Source: Hortaea werneckii
Taxonomy: Eukaryota > Ascomycota > Dothideomycetes > Mycosphaerellales > Teratosphaeriaceae
Reading direction: 5' to 3'
Length of the DNA: 64,000 nucleotides
Assembly: GCA_037044905.1 (NCBI GenBank)
Contig: JBAOKB010000175.1
Coordinates: 1 to 64,000, forward strand
The position numbers and the translations under genes are program-made. Position 1 is the stretch's first letter. Every line of letters begins with the position of its first letter. The notes under the pieces are model-generated. The model had not been told where the DNA came from and did not search any database. It worked only from the letters and a program-made list of their open reading frames with translations. Positions 44,115 through 54,971 of this stretch are shown piece by piece.

Positions 44115-45765
44115 GTTTTTTGCCCTGGGAGCCTCCCCAGAGGTTGGGGATCGATTCCCTGATCAATTTGGGCCATTTCTGAAATTTTTGGAATTTTTCG
44201 GGAATTTCTATGATTATTTTTTGGTGTCGTCCTCCATGACTACAAACTCTAGCAGTAGTCGCTATGCTTGTTGCATGGCTGAATAGCGGCTGCGATTCTC
44301 TACCTGCCTGCAACATTGCAGGTTGATTGATTGTGTGGAGGAGGAAACATAATGTGGCACAAAATTCGATGGAGGTCACGTGCGGCCTGTAGAATTTCAC
44401 ATCCCACTTGGTGAGTGACGCCCAGGCAACATCAGTTTCTCTTTCCAAAGGCATACAACATTCACGCGGAGCTGCAGCATTAACATCAGAAGAATAAATG
44501 ACTTTTACTTGGAGTTGCAATGTTCATGTCAAGTTGGGCGCTTTCTTGCGAACACTCGGCGGTGCCTTTTGCGATATCGCACGGTGCTGTAACACACCCG
44601 CACATGCCCGGACAATATTTATGATCACTCGCGACCGTATCCACTGAAGCCACTGAACCGACCTGCACCTTCAGACATGGCCAATCATCCTCGTTGCATG
44701 GCCGATGAGAGACTACATACACCTCCGTACGAGCAAGGTCACGGTCATTGTACGCCGACGTCAGTATTTTCTCAAGGACATTGGAGGTGAGGGGACATTG
44801 TTGTCACTTTGCGACGACAATGGCATGATGGATCATCGCTACACCATCTCGCCCATGAATATCCGCGGCCGATGCTATGTAGACACCGAGCACCCTGGCG
44901 CTTAATTAGACGCAGCGAGCTTGGGAAACACTTCACATGAACATAGGCAGCGCATGAGCATGGATCCGACACATAGAAGTGAGTCGTGTCATTGAATACA
45001 AAGCCTGCAAGATATCCCGGAGATAGTCTCCTTCCGACTCTGCACACGATCTTCCTTTAAATTCGACGAAGTGCGACGCAAGCGTGTCTGGACATGCCGC
45101 CTGCACATCAAGCTTGAAATGATGTCTTCACCCAACGACGTACACGATGTCGCTCAGCGACGAAGGCCGATACCAGCGCGCATAGTTACGAAGCCTGGAA
45201 GAGATACCTCAAATAAGCCTCCCCCGACATAATATTCGACATCGCTCCGTAATCAGGGGTAATACGAGCGCTTATGAATATGCCGATTGCCAAAGGAACC
45301 CAAGCTATGCTTCGCAACATAGTGCAAACCAGTGCTAATAGTCGACGCCGCCGGCAAAAGACATCAAGGAAACGCTATCCCCAACGGAGCACGAGATCTG
45401 TCATCAACATGCCTGACAGACATCTTTGTGAACAGCTGGCACCGGTCCAGCTTATCGACCATGCGGCCCGTTCAAGGGAGGTCAATACGAAATTCAGCAA
45501 GCCTGAGCCTGGCCGACATCCTGACGGTGTTCCGCAAGCGTTGCAAAAAGCCTGTAACGTATTTCCATATCTTTATGACGTTCAGAAGCTGTGCTACATC
45601 TGCATCGCAACCAATTCTTCTTTACCCGTCTCTCAGATCAATAGGAATTCATTGGCTACAACATCCCTATCAACAATACCCAGTAACGCAGACGAGTTAT
45701 GACGCCGTGTCAGATCCCCAACCCACATGCTGCGTACGAAGCACACCAGCTCACCACTCATCAGA
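44115..45765. other. intergenic, about 1.65 kb
   Basis: Begins with the tRNA terminator. Open frames up to about 160 codons overlap on both strands, mostly without ATG starts and without family resemblance. No gene supported. Confidence 0.4.
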
Positions 45766-47130
45766 CTAGATGACCTTCTTGTATTCCAGAATCCCCACCT
45801 TCCGCACTCTGCTCGAGCTACGGTCTCGCTTTCGGTACCATGCATAATGCGGCCTCTCCTTCGGCGCCTCCAACAGCAACTTCCCCAGACCGCAAGCGTC
45901 TCGTATGTTCGAAGAGGACTTCAGTCTCGTACTTGTCCATCTCGCGGAGGATGATGATGAAATTCGGATCAGTCTGGTAGAAGTTAGCGGACGGCACAGA
46001 CGCCGATTGTCGGAGTGGACATCAGAACTTACTCGGTCAAATTCATACGGAATGTCGTAGTAGATCAACGTGTCGATGGAGAGGTAATCCCGATGGACCT
46101 TCGCATAAGTGGGCGCTCTCGTCTCGCGCCATAGCTCCATGGCGCCACCCGTCGACGCCCTTCCTCTCGACCGACTACGCTCCTCGCGATACTGCTTCGC
46201 CTTCTCCTCGTCGACCATGACATCGATCTGATTCTGCGCATACCCGAACTTGGCCAACCTCCTCCGCATCTCCGTCTCGAACTTCTCCTTCTCGGCCGCC
46301 TTCTCCGCCTTCTCCTTTTCTTCCTTCTCCTTCTGTCGCCGTAGGAAGTCCTCCCATTCGCGCTTTTCTTTTTCTTTCGCTTCGCGCGCCTCACGCTCCA
46401 TCTTCTCCTTGATTCGCTGTTCTTCAGCCTTGGCGCGCTCGCGCGATTCCCGCTCCTCCCGCTCCAACTTCTCCTTAATACGCTGTTCCTCCGCCTTTGC
46501 CTTCTCCGCGTCCTTGCGCTGTTTCTCCGCATATTCGGCGATGATGCGCTTCCTCTCTTCGTCGGCGGCCGTGTCCGCCTTCTCGCGCTTCGCATCATCC
46601 TTGAGCTTCTTCAGCTCGGCTTCCTTCTCCCATAACTGCCTTCGCCGCTGCTCTTCCAGCTCGCGTTCTTTTTGCTCGAGCCGCCACTCCGCGAATTCCG
46701 GCCGGTCCATGAGAGCGCCATCCGTACGTCCTCGTGATCGTGAGCGTATCCTGTCGCGCAGCGCCATCTCAGCCATTTCTTCAATGAACTCGTCGCCTAG
46801 CCGGCTACGACCGCGCATGTCCGGGGAAGCAGGATATTGCACTGGCATTTGGACGGGCATCTGAACCGGCATAGGAAGCGGTACTTGACGAGGAGAAGAA
46901 GATGGACGGCGGTACGGTGACTCGTTACGCATATTGTTGTCTTGAATCTGATCCATGTAGATGTTGTTGATTACCGGCTGAGGGCCATGACCAGTGGATC
47001 GCGTGCGATAGAGGCCAGACGTATTTCCAGGGTTAAGAAACTGCTGGCTTCGCCTGTTGCTGTCATAAGGTCCTCGCGGCGAGCGCCGACGGCGATGATA
47101 ATCGTAGTCATCGTCTCCGTAGAACGACAT
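45766..47130 (-). CDS. Arg/Glu/Lys-rich coiled-coil protein; C-terminal frameshift suspected
   Basis: A fungal protein of unknown function. The N-terminus (MSFYGDDDYDYHRRRRSPRG) is disordered; a long highly charged coiled coil covers about 135-325. After a GTAAGT/ACCAG intron (45974-46032) comes TDPNFIIILREMDKYETEVL, a compact block that reads like the conserved domain. From the start of exon 2 at 45973 the frame meets TAG at 45818 after a doubtful tail (VAVGGAEGEAAL). Skipping one G of a GGGG (plus-strand 45883-45886) instead continues as KLLLEAPKERPHYAWYRKRD and runs to 45766. The second ending is far more protein-like, so I suspect a one-base insertion. Confidence 0.65.
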   Translation of the reverse strand: MSFYGDDDYDYHRRRRSPRGPYDSNRRSQQFLNPGNTSGLYRTRSTGHGPQPVINNIYMDQIQDNNMRNESPYRRPSSSPRQVPLPMPVQMPVQMPVQYPASPDMRGRSRLGDEFIEEMAEMALRDRIRSRSRGRTDGALMDRPEFAEWRLEQKERELEEQRRRQLWEKEAELKKLKDDAKREKADTAADEERKRIIAEYAEKQRKDAEKAKAEEQRIKEKLEREERESRERAKAEEQRIKEKMEREAREAKEKEKREWEDFLRRQKEKEEKEKAEKAAEKEKFETEMRRRLAKFGYAQNQIDVMVDEEKAKQYREERSRSRGRASTGGAMELWRETRAPTYAKVHRDYLSIDTLIYYDIPYEFDRVSSDVHSDNRRLCRPLTSTRLIRISSSSSARWTSTRLKSSSNIRDACGLGKLLLEAPKERPHYAWYRKRDRSSSRVRKVGILEYKKVI

Positions 47131-48336
47131 GTTGATGACCAGAGCTTGTTAGCAGATTGGAAGGTGTGAGTCCTCACGCCAGTAAAGCAGATTATTATTC
47201 TTCCGTTCGACAGCTAGGCACCAGTCGCCACCCAGGTACCAGCAGTAGTAGCGCAAGCTCAAACAGCTATGCACTAACCCGCTCCCACCAGCTTGGACAC
47301 AGTGATCAGTTCTGTACGCAGAAGACAAAAGAGAGTACTGTAAGAGAAATATGACTGAATAGAAACAGGCAACTTCAACTTCTCAGCTCGCACAGGACTG
47401 CAAGACTCTAAGGCGTGGAACAAAAAACGCAGGCTGACGGGCTTGCGATTATGACTCTCTGCGATAGCGTGACCGCCCACATGCAATCTCAGCTCGTGGG
47501 GTGGGAAGGATGAATAGCGTTTGGGGGCTGAAAATGGACTGAGATGAAGGATGGCCTGATGCCTTCGCTCGCCCGGTCCCGGGACCCGCGGTTTATGAAG
47601 AAGGGCGTGGTCTTGTGCGCGCGTCAGCAGACCGTGGCGATCGTTTCATCTTACAAAGGCTGAGACAATGCTGCGCCGCATGGTGTTTGTACCTTGGCGG
47701 CACGGGTGACTGCATCGCCATGTGTGGGTGTTCTTGTTGGAGTTCAGTCTTTGACGCGGAGCGGCAATGCACCAAGCTGTTCGGTAGTGGAGGGGTCAGT
47801 GCAGTAATGCATTAGCGCGTTGTTGGCTCTCTATTGGACCTCGCACTTTGTTGGCCGTGTACGGGAATAGTTTCCTCTCAGGTTTGCACAATGATAGCCG
47901 CGCGCTGCACTACAGTACAAGCTGATGCACGCTCATGAGTCGCCGTTTGTGAGCTTGGCCCCAATGTATTTTATTAATAAAGTATTTATCAGCGAAATAT
48001 AGATTGTCGTCAAAGCAAGCATCAAAACGCTTGTGCCTTCCTAAGATAGCAACAGCTCAGACCGCAGCATAGGCCGCACTTCCAGGCTTTCTGATGTGGG
48101 CAAAATTTGGGACTTGTGTGTCGGAGAGCAATCCGATATATGCGCTAGACGTACAGATGCACGCTCGCAATTTCCACACGCTTCTTCTCCAAATGATGAC
48201 TCCAAAAGTACCTAGCATGCAGCGCTTACGCAACCTCACTGACATGCAGGAAATTCGGATGATCCAGATAACAAACCAGTACGCTTTCAGTTACAGATCC
48301 ATACATCCCCTTTAAACGCCGGCTACAACGAAAATG
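47131..48336. other. intergenic, about 1.2 kb
   Basis: Left part is the promoter of the coiled-coil gene; 47940-48336 is AT-rich and probably 3' UTR of the V-ATPase gene. No other gene seen. Confidence 0.4.
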
Positions 48337-49584
48337 CTAAGATAATTCAAACTCATAGAACACGTAAGGCTCATACCCCTGATCGCCACCAAAGCCCGCA
48401 CCCGCCATCTCCTGCTGCATACTGGCATCGTCCTGCGTGGGTCTGCCCTTCTTGTCCCGGCTAAGGGCGTTGCCACCGATGTCTGCGAAGCGGGTGTCGA
48501 GAGCGGCCTTCGCCTTCTTGCTTCTCTTCGGGTCGGTCTTGAATTGTGATGTCAGCATGCCATCCAGAACCCAGTACATATACATTTGGTAGTAACATAC
48601 CTTGATAATCCCACACACGTAGTTGAGCGGCAAACCGTACCTGAGCACAGTCTCCACGAACACCCTCAGCGTCAATACATGCACCCACCCCATCACCGCA
48701 TCTGAATAACCTGTCCTGCCCAACCTCAGTGCTTCACCCCAGACCCTCCTCTCCTCCTTCTCCAGCTTCCGCAGCTCTTGCTCCTCCGCTTCACGCCCAC
48801 CTTCGCTGAACTTCAGCTCTCGAGGCGTCCACCTGTGCTCTCTGCACTTGTGCACGAACTCCGCCGAATGCTTCTTAAAGACCGTCACAGCCCAGAGCTG
48901 GAACTCGTCATCCTTTGCCATCATCTGCGCGGAGCGAGGGACCACCATAGGCGTGAGGGATTCGTACGACTTTATGAAGTCCTTGACCAGCTGTGTGGGG
49001 ACGGCGATGAGGTGTTGCTGGAGATATTCCGAGTCTTCAGGCTTGAGGATGGCGTCTGGGTTCACGACGGAAGAGAGGGATTTCTGAGATAGATTGCCGG
49101 TAGAGCTCCGTTGTATTTGCGTCAGGTTGGTCTTGGTCTGGTTGTACTGGTTGAACTTGGCCTTCACGTCGTTGTCCACCGCGGCGATCTCCTTCTGCAG
49201 CATGTCGATGAGTTCGGAAATGGGCTTGTCGGCGCGGTACTTGACCTTGTTCCATTGGAAAGAGGAGAGGTAGTTCTCTACCGGCCGGTCGTTGACGACC
49301 TTCTGCTGTTGGAGCTTCTCCTCATCGCCTTCGAGCAGTCCTCGTAATGAGTCCGCGATCTTGTCTACGGCGCCTCTGCATCCTCCTTCGAGCTTGGCCA
49401 GCTCATCCGCTTGGCCCACTAGCGCATCGAGGGTGCCGACTTTGAAGTTTGGGACGTTGAATGGGAAGGTGGTTGCTTGGTCTGTATGTACTGCAGATCG
49501 GAGGGCGGTCAGGGCTTCGTCGTGGTCGTTGGAAGGCGAGATGGAAGATGGCAGAGACACGAGAAAGTATGTCTGCGGCGGCAT
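48337..49584 (-). CDS. VMA5: V-type H+-ATPase subunit C
   Basis: A peripheral-stalk subunit of the V1 sector that holds V1 to Vo on the vacuolar membrane and is released on reversible disassembly. The ATG at 49584 (MPPQTYFLVSLPSS) gives the standard N-terminus. Exon 1 is 49584-48601 and exon 2 is 48537-48337; the product is 394 residues, the usual size. Family motifs are FNVPNFKVGTLDALVGQADEL, FQWNKVKYRADKPISELIDML, WAVTVFKKHSAEFVHKCREHRWTPRE (split here for length), VLRYGLPLNYVCGIIK and GYEPYVFYEFELS. The 63-nt intron (48538-48600, GTATGT/TCAAG) is a multiple of three with no stop, so it can be misread as coding. About 300 bp separates this start from the divergent GCV1. Confidence 0.92.
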   Translation of the reverse strand: MPPQTYFLVSLPSSISPSNDHDEALTALRSAVHTDQATTFPFNVPNFKVGTLDALVGQADELAKLEGGCRGAVDKIADSLRGLLEGDEEKLQQQKVVNDRPVENYLSSFQWNKVKYRADKPISELIDMLQKEIAAVDNDVKAKFNQYNQTKTNLTQIQRSSTGNLSQKSLSSVVNPDAILKPEDSEYLQQHLIAVPTQLVKDFIKSYESLTPMVVPRSAQMMAKDDEFQLWAVTVFKKHSAEFVHKCREHRWTPRELKFSEGGREAEEQELRKLEKEERRVWGEALRLGRTGYSDAVMGWVHVLTLRVFVETVLRYGLPLNYVCGIIKVCYYQMYMYWVLDGMLTSQFKTDPKRSKKAKAALDTRFADIGGNALSRDKKGRPTQDDASMQQEMAGAGFGGDQGYEPYVFYEFELS

Positions 49585-49882
49585 GGCGAGGAGAGATGTG
49601 TTGACCGGCAGCGAGAGAAGACGAAAGGCTGTGTAGAGCTTCTGGATGGGTTGATTTGTGCCTAAGGTACTGCCTACTGGAGCTGCATGTGCATGTGGCT
49701 TCACTTGGAGCCACCGGCGAGCGTCATGCTGCGTCCGAGCTTCGAGGTGAATGTGGGGCCAGCCATTGGCCTCCGCTCCGCCAACCTGAGTCCCGTCGTA
49801 ACCGCACGCCGCAATCATTTCCTTCCTTCTTCGTAGGCTGAGCTGAAGTCTCTATCTTGACTCAATCTCAATAGACAGCTCT
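49585..49882. promoter_or_regulatory. 298-bp divergent promoter (VMA5 / GCV1)
   Basis: Short gap between the ATG of V-ATPase subunit C (minus) and the ATG of the glycine-cleavage T protein (plus). Both core promoters must lie here. No particular motif is claimed. Confidence 0.5.
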
Positions 49883-51360
49883 ATGTCAGCCCCGCAGACC
49901 ACCATGCGGGCTTCACGCTCGTTGATTTCGGCCGCGAAGTCGGCTACTCGTTTCCAAGCCCGACCTGTGTCCTCACTGGCAGGTCAGACAGCCACCACGC
50001 CCACCCGCAGCAATGTGTCTCCGTCGTTATTCAATGCCAAACGCACCCAAACCCAGGATTTCTGTGAAACAGCAGCGGCGGGCTCAGAGCGGGCTTGGGG
50101 AGCACGCTCAGCCAGCGCCAACTTTCTACACCGAAGAGAACCCTGGCAAGACTGCCCTTTACGACCTGCACTTGCAACATGGCGCAAAGATGGTCCCGTT
50201 CGGTGGCTATTCCATGCCAGTGTCTTACGACGACCTGTCTCTGGGTGAGAGCCATGCCTGGACGCGTGAGAAAGCTTCCCTTTTCGACGTTGGCCACATG
50301 GTCCAATATCACTTCGAGGGACCCGGCGCGGAAGCCTTCCTTGAATCCATGACCCCGGCAGGCCTGAAGGACCTGGCACCAGGTACTTCGACCCTTTCGG
50401 CTCTCCTCCACCCTGTGACAGGTGGCATAGTAGACGACTGCATCATCAGCCGCCTGGAAAACGGCCCAAGGCATCTCTTCTACGTCGTCTTGAATGCCGG
50501 GTGCAGAGAAAAGGACTATAAATTCCTAAACTCCGCTCTGGAGAAATGGGACAACACCATCAACCCCGTCGTGCACATCAATCATCTCCAAGCCGATGGC
50601 GAGCCATACGGTCTCATCGCTCTGCAAGGTCCCATGTCTGCCGAGATCCTCGCGAGCGTCCTGGCACCAGGCTGCAAAGTCGATGTCACCAAATGGTACT
50701 TGGGAGCTCGAAGCACATTACCCTGAACCTCCCTCACTCCGGTGAAAGCCTGCCGGTCGTCGCAGCCCGAGGCGGATATACAGGCGAGGACGGATTCGAG
50801 CTCTCGATCCACCCTTCCCAGACCGTCGAAGTGACCGAAATGCTGCTCGAAAGCGCAGGGCGCGATAAGCTTCGTCTCGCCGGTCTGGGCGCTAGGGATA
50901 GCTTGCGATTAGAAGCAGGCATGTGCCTCTACGGCCATGACCTGGACGACACTACGACGCCGGTAGAAGCAGGTCTCAGCTGGATCATTCCTAAACATCG
51001 GCGATCACTGCAAGGATCGGGTTTCAATGGCGCCGAGACGATCATCCCCAGCTTACCCCGGCCTCTAAAGGTGGCGCTGGTGTCGAGCGACGTCGCGTAG
51101 GTCTGACAGTTGAAGGCGCACCCGCGCGAGAAGGTGCGCTAATTGTAGACGAGAACGGTAATGAAGTGGGTAAAGTGACGTCTGGCTGTCCTAGCCCGAC
51201 AATGAAGAAGAACATCGCTATGGGGTACGTCAAGAACGGACTACAGAAGGCGGGGACGGAGTTGCAGGTGGTCGTGCGAGGGAAGGCAAGGAAAGCTGTG
51301 GTTACAAAGATGCCTTTTATCCCTAGCAAGTACTTCAAGCCTGCTGCTTCCCCTGCGTAG
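49883..51360 (+). pseudogene. GCV1: aminomethyltransferase (glycine cleavage T protein), two frameshifts
   Basis: Mitochondrial T protein transfers the methylene of glycine to tetrahydrofolate. The N-terminal MRASRSLISAAKSATRFQARP is a matrix presequence. Conserved blocks are TALYDLHLQHGAKMVPFGGYSMPV, WTREKASLFDVGHM, NAGCREKDYKFL, RGGYTGEDGFELSI, RLEAGMCLYGHDLDD, RRRVGLTVEGAPAREG and SGCPSPTMKKNIAMGY, in three different frames. The first change can be a 52-nt intron (50064-50115). The other two cannot: one base is missing near GGG 50702-50704 (KWYLG / SSKHITL) and one near CCCC 51046-51049 (GAETIIP / LTPASKGG). Everything else is intact, so sequencing error is as likely as a dead gene. Confidence 0.85.
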
Positions 51361-51583
51361 AAGAAAAAAAAAAAAAAAGGCGACGAATGAAAAAAGGATT
51401 ACACGCAATTGCATTAGAGTCTCATGACTAGAATCTCATTCGAAACGCCTTCCCTCCCCTTCCAATTAGTCTCTGATCCGTTCTGCAGACAATCCTTGAA
51501 ATTACACGCGCACTTTCAGGCCCCTCAAGCTCGCCTTGAGGCCTTCATACTATCTCCTCTCCGCCGGGTTGCATTCGACTCCC

Positions 51584-53049
51584 TTACCCGCCCACCCTCA
51601 AACCGCTACCCTTTCGCTCGCTGCCTCTCCTCCCTGGTCCCACAGGAGCGCGTCTGGGCACCACCGCACTGGTTTGCTTCTGCTGAGTAGCAAAACGCAG
51701 CGCTTGCTGAGGCGCTTGCGATTGAGTAGGCTCAGCCACTTGAGCCGAAGCCTGCGAGCTAACGCTGGACGGACGGTGCTTCTTCAGGATACCCTTTGCT
51801 GGGGGCGACAGTCGCTTCGAAGGGCGGAGTTGCAAGAATTGTCCCTTTGGGGCTTGCTCTTTGATTTCTTCCTCATCGTCGTTGTCGTCTTCGTCGTCTG
51901 TGGCAATAGCGCTCTCGGCTTCTTCTGGCGGCACGATCGTCACGTTGGACTTGACACGCGGACATCCATCTCTCATAGCCAGCGCCGGCGTTTGCGACGA
52001 GGGTGTGTCGCGCTTCGTCACCGCAGGCAAGATGTCACTCCTCGCTCTTCGATGCTGTTCACTCAATTGTGCGGTGCGTGCTGATTTTTGTAGATTGAAG
52101 GTTTTTGTATTCCTTCGGAGCGGTGCACTTCCGAGCGATGAAGCTGGCCCCTTGCACCCGTTGCGGTGGCCGGGTTGTAGATCGCCATCTTCGAAGCGGC
52201 TCGTGTTTCGCTCATTGAACACGATACGGCGCGCAATCCTTATCGCTTCGATCCGCCTTTGCGTGTCCGCAAATTGCTTGCCGCTGGAAGAAGATGCAGT
52301 GGATGTTATCCTCGATGCGGTGGGGTGGTATCAAACCCTCGCTGGATGACGCAGCCATCGGAGGAAATGGTGGTGGAAGATTCGGTGCGAAACTTGCGTT
52401 GCAGACGCACTTGGGCGCTCTCATAGGAGTCGGTGGTGTTGCTGCTTGCTAGTGTCGCGGCTGACTGCCGGCGCTGAAACTCGACCTCGAGAGCGCTTAC
52501 CCACGGCGGCGGTGGCGTAAAGCGCGCTGAGACCTGGCGAGATGACAGAGGGCTATCGCTTGGGTCTTCATGTCTCTTTGGAGGTAGCATGAAAGCCACG
52601 GAGCTGCTGCTTCGACGCGAAAGCGCCTTGCTGGTCGAGGGTGTGGGTATTGGCGCATCCTGGGTTGTGTTATTGCGCTCATAGTAGACGGGGTGGCGGA
52701 AACCGGTCGTCTGTGCATGATTGGCAAGGGGTGGATCGCAAAAGGAGTTGACGGTATCCGTTCCCTCAATGACTGGGCGTGGAGGATTCCAGGCGCACTT
52801 TACTGGTTCCAAAGTGCTCTTCGGCAAAGTGGTCTTGGGGCTCGACGGATAGCGAGCGCGACGCTCCTGTGCCACCTCTGCACGATGGACGTCTTCTTGA
52901 AAACGGTGCGCTCTCAACCTCAGTGCAAGGCCTTTGCGACCGGTCAACCGCTGCTCGCTGCTCTGACACAACTCCCTGACATAGATGAAGAAGCACTTAC
53001 CACTACCAGTAACGGCCTCCATGACCGTGTCCCAATCGAACGTCCACAT
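51584..53049 (-). CDS. hypothetical protein with GILK motif and acidic stretch
   Basis: I do not recognise the family. A coherent three-exon model gives 447 residues: 53049-53001 (MWTFDWDTVMEAVTGSG), 52931-52337 and 52283-51584. The first intron (69 nt) uses GTAAGT. The second (52284-52336, 53 nt) uses an atypical GTTTGA donor but a good TTCTTCCAG acceptor, and it restores the frame into RRIEAIRIARRIVFNERNTSR. The middle is Ser/Thr/Pro-rich. An acidic run (DDEDDNDDEEE) lies near 344-354 and AKGILKKHRPSS near 377-388; the latter fits the SILK-type docking motif of protein phosphatase 1. Acceptor choice in intron 1 is uncertain. Confidence 0.5.
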
Positions 53050-54190
53050 GTTGCTGGTGGTCGAAGAAGGTGTGTCGGATGAAAGTGATTTGCACCTGAT
53101 TGTGTTGTTGAAGGGCACGCTTGCAAGGTCATGTTCACTTTCTGATTGTCACTCTGCGAACACAAGCTAGGTCCGATCGACGAACGTGTGAATTGAGGTC
53201 AAAAGGGCGGCGTCGGTGGAAGCGCCGTAGTGTCACGCGGACCCCCCGCCACTCTTACGGATCGCACCTTCCTTCATTCACCACCACCGCAAGTTCAATT
53301 CGGCGACTCCGGCAGCAGTCGACAATCGACTATGTCATATCGGCAAGCGCAACACTTGACTTGCTGCGAAAAGCTTTCCATGGCACAATACAAGTTGAGA
53401 TATTGTCCCTGATTTCAATTTCCAACAGAAGATCGATCGGGATGTCGATTACCCAGACAATACGGTCGCTCTTTCCATTGTCAGACACCCGGACAGAAAT
53501 CTCATTGCTCTGTCCGCTCATTGAGAAAGGCTCTTTGACGGACATGAGAACGACTCGGCACATTGGAAGTCTCTCATCCCTTCGATCGAAGGAGGCAAAA
53601 TGTCTTCAATCTGTCAGTGTGTCTGCAACTTCACGTGTCTCTCATTCACTTCTCTGGCTGCGACCCGCCCGAGTATTGCACGACAAGATGGGTGAGGCTC
53701 TGGAGTCGAGAAGGCGGAGATAAAGCGCTTCATAGTACATAGTAGTCAAACTTTCCGCTTTCTCACATTGAGATATCTAACCTTGTTGCTAGCCACGTTG
53801 TAGCAAGTCATTTGAGGATCCCAGGAGAGACACTATAATTCAGCTAAGCCAGTAAACTTTAATAGTCCTCGAGATGATAAGACCATATGAATCGCAGCAA
53901 CTTACCTGCCGAACATAATCATGAGCCCTTGACGCTTCGAAGCGAATGTAGTGAAGTTCAAGAAAGGTTTATGTGCATGCTTTCGCCACATGTCGAGCAC
54001 GCCATAAGGCACGGACCGCGCTTGCCCCACACTCCCTGCGTCAGACTGCCGATCAGGTACTGGAAAGTTTCACACTTTCAATGAGTATACACTGCTCAAG
54101 GTTCCTTGCAACTTGGATCAGTAGAAACCTCGTAACCCAAAGATAAGCAGTCCGAAATTAGTACCGGTCAAACCAACTTCCGAATCGACA
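53050..54190. other. intergenic, divergent promoters
   Basis: 1.1 kb between the GILK-motif gene (minus) and APS kinase (plus). A 200-codon plus-strand frame at 53121-53723 has no ATG-proximal family similarity and I do not support it. Confidence 0.4.
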
Positions 54191-54971
54191 ATGGCAACGT
54201 AGGTGCCCTCCCAGGTCGTGGATATTCGTGGCTTCGACCCCACCATCCCACCTTCAATGGCCGTGATGTGGCACGATCAGACGCTGACCTCGCGCCAGCA
54301 ACATCACATGGCACCCGGGTCTCACCCGTCAGGAGCGTAGCGAGCTGCGCAAGCAGAAGGGCTGCACCGTTTGGTTCACTGGCCTGTCTGCCTCTGGAAA
54401 GTCGACGATTGCAACCGCACTTGAGCAGCACTTGCTCCACCTTGGCCTCGCAACTTACAGACTGGACGGCGACAATGTCCGCTTTGGCTTGAACAAGGAC
54501 CTTGGCTTCTCGCCAAAGGACCGTGAAGAGAACATCAGGCGTATTGCGGAGGTAATGCTCGCCCGATCACACCCTAGGGCGACCGAGTGCTGATAGACTT
54601 GATGACAGGTCGCCAAGCTGTTCGCCGACTCGACCACCATCGCCCTCACCTCTTTCATCTCCCCATACAAGGCCGACCGCCAGATCGCCCGCGACCTGCA
54701 CGCGGACACCAAGAACACCGACTCGCCGCTCCCGTTCATCGAAGTCTTCGTCGACATCCCGGTCGAGGAGGCCGAGAAGCGTGACCCGAAGGGTCTCTAC
54801 AAGAAGGCCCGCTCAGGCGAGATCAAGGAGTTCACGGGCGTGAGCGCGCCCTACGAGGCGCCGGAGAAGCCGGAAATCCACATCCACTCTGAGAAGACCA
54901 GCGTCGAGGAGGCTGTGGCCCAGATCACCAAGTACCTCCAGGACCAGGGCTTGCTGCAGGGTAGCTCTTAA
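54191..54971 (+). CDS. MET14: adenylylsulfate (APS) kinase
   Basis: Phosphorylates adenosine 5'-phosphosulfate to PAPS, the second step of sulfate assimilation, in the cytosol. Three exons: a tiny 8-nt first exon 54191-54198 (ATGGCAAC), 54299-54551 and 54609-54971, giving 207 residues, the usual fungal length. Motifs are P-loop GLSASGKST (31-39), DGDNVRFGLNKDLGFS, EENIRRIAEVAKLF, FISPYKADRQ and the lid KGLYKKARSGEIKEFTGV. Introns are 100 and 57 nt with GTAGGT/CCAG and GTAATG/ACAG ends. The first exon is supported by the MAT-NITWHP start that fungal homologues share. The frame is intact, in contrast to several neighbours. Confidence 0.92.

Noticed and set aside
50064..50115. Third frameshift in GCV1 near the presequence
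   Set aside because: A 52-nt GTGAAA/CCAG intron gives the right phase and joins the presequence to PTFYTEENPGKTALYD, so this switch is left as a possible intron, not counted as a frameshift.
52322..52325. Candidate frameshift in the GILK-motif gene
   Set aside because: A 53-nt intron (52284-52336) with a GTTTGA donor and good acceptor restores the frame, so an indel is not needed.
53121..53723. 200-codon plus-strand frame
   Set aside because: Ser/Arg/Thr-rich with no conserved motif, in a promoter region; no splice or family support.
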